This document shows, piece after piece, positions 60,548 to 64,000 of a stretch of 64,000 nt of DNA. The position numbers were made by a program, and so were the translations under genes. Below the pieces are notes generated by a model. The model was not told the origin of the DNA, ran no database searches, and saw nothing but the letters and a program-made list of their open reading frames with translations. Every line of letters begins with the position of its first letter. Within the stretch, counting starts at the first letter, position 1. Source of the stretch: Bradyrhizobium genosp. L (GTDB lineage: Bacteria > Pseudomonadota > Alphaproteobacteria > Rhizobiales > Xanthobacteraceae); NCBI RefSeq assembly GCF_015624485.1, contig NZ_CP061378.1, positions 3,968,001 to 4,032,000 on the forward strand. Direction: 5' to 3'.

Positions 60548-60556
60548 GAGGCGGCG

Positions 60557-61468
60557 ATGGACCTGCGTCAGCTTCGTTATTTCATCGGTGTGGCCGAGCG
60601 CGGCGGCTTCGGCGCGGCCGCCAGCGCGCTGAACATCGCGCAGTCCGCGCTCAGCCGTCACATCAAGGAGCTGGAGTACGAGCTCGGCGGCGCCCTGCTC
60701 ACGCGCACCGCGCGCGGCGTCGCGGTGACGGAATCGGGCAAGATGCTGCTCGAGCGTGGACGCTGGCTGCTCGGTGCGGTCGACGACATCAAGGCGGAGG
60801 TGCGCACCGAGAACCGCGAGCCGAGCGGCACGGTGCGGCTGGGCGCGCCATCGAGCGTGGCAGAGATCTTCTATCCGCCGCTCGCCCGCCTCATTGCCGA
60901 ACGCTTTCCGCGCGTCCAGCTCGAGCTCGGCGAGGCCCTGACCGAGCTTGCCTGCGATCGCCTGCTGCGCGGCCAGCTCGATCTTGCGATCGTCACGGCG
61001 CCGCAGCCGAACGATCATCTGGCCTATGAGACGCTGGTGCTCGAGCAGGTGTTCTTGATCGGCCCGCCGCGCGATCCCCTGCTCAAGCGCGGCCGGATGA
61101 CGCTGAATGACTTCAAGCGCCTGCCGCGGGCCGTGCTGCCATTGAGCCGCTCGGCCTTCCCTGCGGATATCCCGTTTTCCATCCGCGTCGAGAGCAGCAC
61201 GCCGATGAAACGCATCGTCGCGTCCGGCCTCGGTTACGCGCTATTGACCTATTCCGGCATCTACCGGGAGGTCGACGAAGGCCAGCTTTCCGCGGCGCTG
61301 CTGCCATGGACGAGCGCCGAACGGGTGCTGGCGCTGCCACGTGGCCGCCCCATCAGCAGGGCAACGCACGAGACCGTGGCCCTGCTCAAGGAGATATGCG
61401 GCAATCTGATCAGCGACGGGGTCATCAGGACCGCGCGCCGTGGGAGCGGACGCAAGCGCAAAGCCTGA
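60557..61468 (+). CDS. LysR-family transcriptional regulator
   Basis: A 303-residue regulator from ATG 60557, preceded by GGAGG. The winged helix-turn-helix is at residues 1-60: MDLRQLRYFIGVAERGGFGA, AASALNIAQSALSRHIKELE and TARGVAVTESGKMLL. The effector domain follows (VRLGAPSSVAEIFYPPLARL; LVLEQVFLIGPPRDPLL). It is divergently transcribed from the monooxygenase operon, which it most likely controls in response to the pathway substrate or an intermediate. Confidence 0.92.
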   Translation: MDLRQLRYFIGVAERGGFGAAASALNIAQSALSRHIKELEYELGGALLTRTARGVAVTESGKMLLERGRWLLGAVDDIKAEVRTENREPSGTVRLGAPSSVAEIFYPPLARLIAERFPRVQLELGEALTELACDRLLRGQLDLAIVTAPQPNDHLAYETLVLEQVFLIGPPRDPLLKRGRMTLNDFKRLPRAVLPLSRSAFPADIPFSIRVESSTPMKRIVASGLGYALLTYSGIYREVDEGQLSAALLPWTSAERVLALPRGRPISRATHETVALLKEICGNLISDGVIRTARRGSGRKRKA

Positions 61469-61496
61469 TTGCCGGTCTCGGCCGTGGTCCGGCCTG

Positions 61497-61736
61497 CTAT
61501 TTCCCGGCCGCCTTGCGCAGCGCCTCGTTGATGCGGTCCTGCCAGCCGGGGCCGCCCGCCTGGAAATATTCCAGCACGTCCTGGTCGATCCGCAACGTGA
61601 CCTGCTCGCGGACGCCGGGCACCGCCACGGTCTTCGGCGGTGCCGCCACGACCTTGGTGGTGGCCTTCTTGAAAGCCGCCTCCGCCTCGCTGCGGGCGTC
61701 GTTCAGGGTTCGCGGTCGCCTCGGCTGATCGGCCAT
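61497..61736 (-). CDS. BrnA-like (antitoxin-family) protein, orphan
   Basis: A 79-residue protein from ATG 61736. The last 30 residues have the BrnA pattern, QVTLRIDQDVLEYFQAGGPG followed by WQDRINEALRKAAGK, which in true BrnA forms the DNA-binding ribbon-helix-helix/BrnT-binding part. The N-terminal half is Lys/Ala/Pro-rich. No BrnT toxin gene is adjacent; instead the gene starts three bases after the cysK stop and ends 28 bp from the LysR gene. It is probably cotranscribed with cysK and may act as a small regulator rather than an antitoxin. Confidence 0.7.
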   Translation of the reverse strand: MADQPRRPRTLNDARSEAEAAFKKATTKVVAAPPKTVAVPGVREQVTLRIDQDVLEYFQAGGPGWQDRINEALRKAAGK

Positions 61737-61739
61737 CTC

Positions 61740-62729
<990 letters not shown>

Positions 62730-62914
62730 CGATGTTCATGGAAGATGCGATCTCCCGACATTAGACGCAGCGCGTCAAAAAGGCGCAAGCGCATAACGGA
62801 GCGATCCGGCATTCGTTGCATCGCAAAATAGAACTGACACAAATAACGTCAAACCAACGCATTTGTGTTGCGACAAGGTCAAACAATTCGGGCTATAGTA
62901 CTTTCGTCAGTAGA

Positions 62915-62978
62915 GTTCAGAACGCAACTTGCTCACAACGCAGCCTGCTCAGAACGCAACCTGCTCAGAACGCAAGGA
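62915..62978 (+). repeat. four 16-bp tandem repeats before the zinc-ribbon gene
   Basis: Four head-to-tail 16-bp units: GTTCAGAACGCAACTT, GCTCACAACGCAGCCT, GCTCAGAACGCAACCT and GCTCAGAACGCAAGGA. Units 3 and 4 share the first 12 bases; unit 4 merges into the AAGGAGG ribosome site. The array lies in the leader of the small gene at 62986. Upstream, CTATAGTAC near 62893-62901 resembles a -10 element. Confidence 0.85.
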
Positions 62979-62985
62979 GGTCACG

Positions 62986-63201
62986 ATGCCAGCGCTTGCT
63001 GAAGTCCTGTCGACCATCGCGTCTAGGCCCGATCCGCGTGGCAGCGATCTGCCCACCTGCCCGGTGTGCGCCGATTCCATGATTGCCGCAGAAGCGTCTG
63101 CGTATCTTTACGACAATTTGATCAGCTATCTCTGGACCTGCGACACCTGCGGTTACGGGTTCGTCACCAAGCACTCGGTGAAGCCGATCGTGTGCAACTG
63201 A
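62986..63201 (+). CDS. small zinc-ribbon protein (71 aa)
   Basis: From ATG 62986, with a strong AAGGAGG ribosome site five bases upstream. The product has two cysteine pairs, LPTCPVCADSM and WTCDTCGYGFVTKH, spaced for a four-cysteine zinc ribbon, and ends SVKPIVCN. I believe close relatives are common in Bradyrhizobium. It may bind RNA or protein. The four 16-bp repeats precede it and a terminator at 63231 follows, so it is an independent transcription unit with a strong signal set. Confidence 0.8.
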   Translation: MPALAEVLSTIASRPDPRGSDLPTCPVCADSMIAAEASAYLYDNLISYLWTCDTCGYGFVTKHSVKPIVCN

Positions 63202-63210
63202 TAACAGAGC

Positions 63211-64000
63211 TCATCTCGGAGCAAGATCACCGCGCGCCCATCCGGCGCGCGTTTTCGTTTTGAAGTCCTCGAAGGTGCCGTTCGCGATCGCCTCGCGGAT
63301 GCCCTGCATCAGCTGCTGGTAATAGGCGATATTGATTTCGGACAGCAGCATTGCCCCAAGCGTTTCACCCGACCGCACCAGATGGTGCAGGTAGGCGCGT
63401 GAATTGCTGCGCGCCGCCGGCCACGGACTTTCCTCGTCGAGCGGCCGCGGATCGTCGATATGGCGGGCGTTGCGCAGATTGATCTGGCCGAACCGGGTGA
63501 ACGCCATGCCGTGGCGGCCGTTCCGGGTCGGCATCACGCAGTCGAACATGTCGACGCCGCGCGCCACCGCTTCCAGGATGTCCTCGGGCGTGCCGACGCC
63601 CATCAGGTAACGCGGCCGATCTGCCGGCAGCACCGGGGCGGTCTCCTCGATCATCGACAGCATCACCGCCTGCGGCTCGCCGACCGCAAGCCCGCCGATC
63701 GCATAACCATGAAAGCCGATTGCAGTGAGCTCCCGCGCACTGACGTGGCGCAACGCAGGAACGTCGCCGCCCTGCACGATGCCGAACAGCATATAGCCGT
63801 CTGGCGCGGTCTCGAAGGCGCGCTTGGAGCGTTCGGCCCAGCGCAGCGAGAGCTGCATCGCACGCTCGATGTCGGCACGCTCGGCCGGCAGGCGAACGCA
63901 CTCGTCCATCTGCATCGCGATGTCGGAGCCGAGCAGCCGCTGCACCTCGATCGAGCGCTCCGGCGACAGCTCGACCTTGGCGCCGTCGATATGCGAGCGG
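63211..64000 (-). CDS. tgt: queuine tRNA-ribosyltransferase, 3' part (5' end outside window)
   Basis: The frame is open to the window edge, so the N-terminus is missing; about 262 residues are visible. Tgt exchanges guanine-34 for preQ1 in tRNAs with GUN anticodons. Seen are MQMDECVRLPAERADIERAM, LFGIVQGGDVPALRHVSA, GYAIGGLAVGEP and the nucleophile segment MFDCVMPTRNGRHGMAFTR. The zinc site normally supplied by three Cys before SRAYLHHL reads ESPWPAARSNSRAY, without those cysteines. The C-terminus ends TRAGWARGDLAPR. The terminator of the convergent zinc-ribbon gene lies inside its 3' end. Confidence 0.93.
   Translation of the reverse strand, partial: RSHIDGAKVELSPERSIEVQRLLGSDIAMQMDECVRLPAERADIERAMQLSLRWAERSKRAFETAPDGYMLFGIVQGGDVPALRHVSARELTAIGFHGYAIGGLAVGEPQAVMLSMIEETAPVLPADRPRYLMGVGTPEDILEAVARGVDMFDCVMPTRNGRHGMAFTRFGQINLRNARHIDDPRPLDEESPWPAARSNSRAYLHHLVRSGETLGAMLLSEINIAYYQQLMQGIREAIANGTFEDFKTKTRAGWARGDLAPR
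63231..63255 (+). terminator. rho-independent terminator of the zinc-ribbon gene
   Basis: An 8-bp stem, CGCGCGCC (63231-63238) with GGCGCGCG (63244-63251), 5-base loop CATCC, followed by TTTTCGTTTT. It is 30 bp after the stop of the plus-strand zinc-ribbon gene but lies within the last codons of tgt, which runs the other way. Confidence 0.8.

Noticed and set aside
60449..61018. Upstream extension of the monooxygenase frame to 730 codons
   Set aside because: It is antisense to the LysR gene; the ATG at 60448 has a ribosome site and fits family length.
62915..62978. CRISPR array
   Set aside because: The 16-bp units are directly adjacent with no spacers and no cas genes are near.

Overview
The window is GC-rich (about 65%) chromosomal DNA of an alphaproteobacterium, almost certainly Bradyrhizobium or a very close Nitrobacteraceae relative. 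Pointers are a phosphatidylcholine synthase, an ndvC/ndvB cyclic beta-glucan pair, IalB-type and DUF3551-type periplasmic proteins, an alpha-type LexA box, and several dispersed palindromic repeats that I recognise from Bradyrhizobium intergenic regions. No phage, transposase, CRISPR array or rRNA is visible. One tRNA (Lys, anticodon TTT) is present.

Layout. 1-13 kb: end of a class III aminotransferase, a quinone oxidoreductase, an overlapping terC-family/pcs pair, a UbiH/UbiF-type hydroxylase, an AEC carrier, hspQ, an MFS exporter, an IalB protein, and a same-strand run of a YejA-like binding protein, a degenerate acyl-adenylate ligase and a degenerate GGDEF protein. 13-22 kb: housekeeping block mfd-sdhE / recG / DUF502 membrane protein / glmS. 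22-28.7 kb: an apparent insertion between glmS and glmU with a KdgT-like permease remnant, three tandem beta-helix secreted proteins, an orphan GspN/GspC-like protein, an AraC regulator, a small ORF behind a possible LexA box, and a nest of dispersed repeats. 28.7-37.6 kb: glmU, a membrane-anchored Pro/Ala-rich protein, and ndvC, a small secreted protein and ndvB for cyclic beta-1,3/1,6-glucan synthesis.

37.8-47.8 kb: tRNA-Lys followed by a gene-poor accessory stretch of small hypothetical proteins with lower GC (about 51-55% in its first part), including a fourth beta-helix protein, a lipoprotein, a DUF3551 protein and, as a core-like exception, 3-hydroxybutyryl-CoA dehydrogenase. 47.9-52.5 kb: CorC/HlyC-type membrane protein, formyltransferase-like protein, two small secreted proteins, RidA and an EamA transporter. 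52.5-55.1 kb: a two-gene cassette of a Ycf48/BNR-type propeller and a ferritin-like protein. 55.3-61.5 kb: a catabolic-looking operon (FAD monooxygenase, alpha/beta hydrolase, MFS transporter, M24 peptidase) with a divergent LysR regulator. 61.5-64 kb: cysK with a BrnA-like protein, a small zinc-ribbon gene behind four 16-bp tandem repeats, and the 3' part of tgt.

The most unusual items are the tandem beta-helix family and its setting, the charged insertion inside the GH17 domain of NdvB, the propeller/ferritin-like pair, the adjacent degenerate ligase and degenerate GGDEF protein, and the 16-bp repeat array. All functional statements are from reading the sequence and family knowledge; no searches were run.
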